NCBI GenBank assembly: GCA_021775655.1
Contig: JAJFHK010000055.1
Location: 1-13,168, forward strand
Direction: 5' to 3'
Source: Filomicrobium sp.
GTDB taxonomy: Bacteria > Pseudomonadota > Alphaproteobacteria > Rhizobiales > Hyphomicrobiaceae
DNA: 13,168 nucleotides
The translations under genes were made by a program, and so were the position numbers. Every line of letters begins with the position of its first letter. The first letter of the stretch is position 1. The notes under the pieces are model-generated. The model saw only the letters and a program-made list of their open reading frames with translations, was not told the DNA's origin and made no database searches. Positions 13,099 to 13,168 of this stretch are shown here, piece by piece.

Positions 13099-13168
13099 CT
13101 AGTGTAGCTTTTGTCTTCGACGTTTGCTCGCCAACAAAGCAGCGGAGCGGAGGCAAACGTCGGAGACC
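13099..13168 (+). repeat. Hairpin unit 4 of the CTAGTGT array, cut by window edge
   Basis: Inner arms GTCTTCGACGTTTGC (13113-13127) and GCAAACGTCGGAGAC (13153-13167) pair at 14 of 15 positions, the odd one a G-T wobble, around a 25-nt loop. The left foot is CTAGTGTAGC followed by TTTT, where other units have TCA. The matching right foot should lie just beyond the window. Confidence 0.82.

Larger units (their letters stand above)
12793..13168. other. Gene-free tail of the window, holding a hairpin array
   Basis: No plausible coding sequence is seen on either strand after the BA14K-type gene. 12793-12846 holds nothing I can name. From 12847 to the edge, nearly every base belongs to one of four long hairpins or their 13-14 nt spacers. 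Four CTAG tetramers fall in about 260 bp, although this tetramer is rare in the rest of the window. Confidence 0.85.

Noticed and set aside
12847..13168. CRISPR array
   Set aside because: There is no conserved 25-40 bp repeat; only the short feet are shared, and each unit is self-complementary.
12847..13168. Integron attC cassette array
   Set aside because: Units lack the attC R-box consensus ending in GTT/AAC and no cassette ORFs lie between them. Only the hairpin-with-bulge plan is similar.

Overview
The window reads as a chromosomal segment of an alphaproteobacterium of the order Hyphomicrobiales (Rhizobiales). The support is a BA14K-family protein, a PhaR/AniA-type regulator divergent from phaA-phaB, an alphaproteobacterial-type L32, and a long acyl-CoA dehydrogenase of the methylsuccinyl-CoA type. 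A methylotroph-like or PHB-storing genus such as Hyphomicrobium would fit, but the genus is a guess.

Layout: (1) 1-873 is the 3' part of an unrecognised Pro/Glu-rich gene. (2) 1080-4076 holds mcd (probable methylsuccinyl-CoA dehydrogenase) and ispG, co-directional with a 57-nt gap. (3) Facing them on the minus strand are a small secreted protein built from 40-residue repeats (4154-4660) and, upstream of it, ispA (4802-5719). (4) 5989-8909 on the plus strand holds rpmF (L32), a four-helix membrane protein with a strong terminator after it, and a PAS / degenerate GGDEF / EAL protein. (5) phaR (minus, 8974-9606) is divergent from phaA-phaB (9927-11984) across a 320-bp control region with operator-like dyads. 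(6) 12241-12792 is a BA14K-type secreted or membrane protein. (7) 12847 to the window edge is a dense array of four long hairpins with a shared architecture but different arm sequences.

Metabolically the window joins two themes. PhaA and PhaB make (R)-3-hydroxybutyryl-CoA, the precursor of polyhydroxybutyrate and also the entry to the ethylmalonyl-CoA pathway, in which Mcd acts downstream. IspG and IspA are two steps of isoprenoid synthesis (MEP pathway and prenyl chain elongation).

Most genes are ordinary and well supported. The feature that these genes do not explain is the hairpin array at the right edge. Each unit has a CTAGTGT-type foot, a one-sided 3-4 nt bulge (usually TCA), a 15-bp stem whose sequence differs from unit to unit, and a 22-26 nt loop. 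Preserved pairing despite unrelated arm sequences points to selection for, or a mechanism that generates, the folded form. I do not know a named family with this exact plan and could not search for one.
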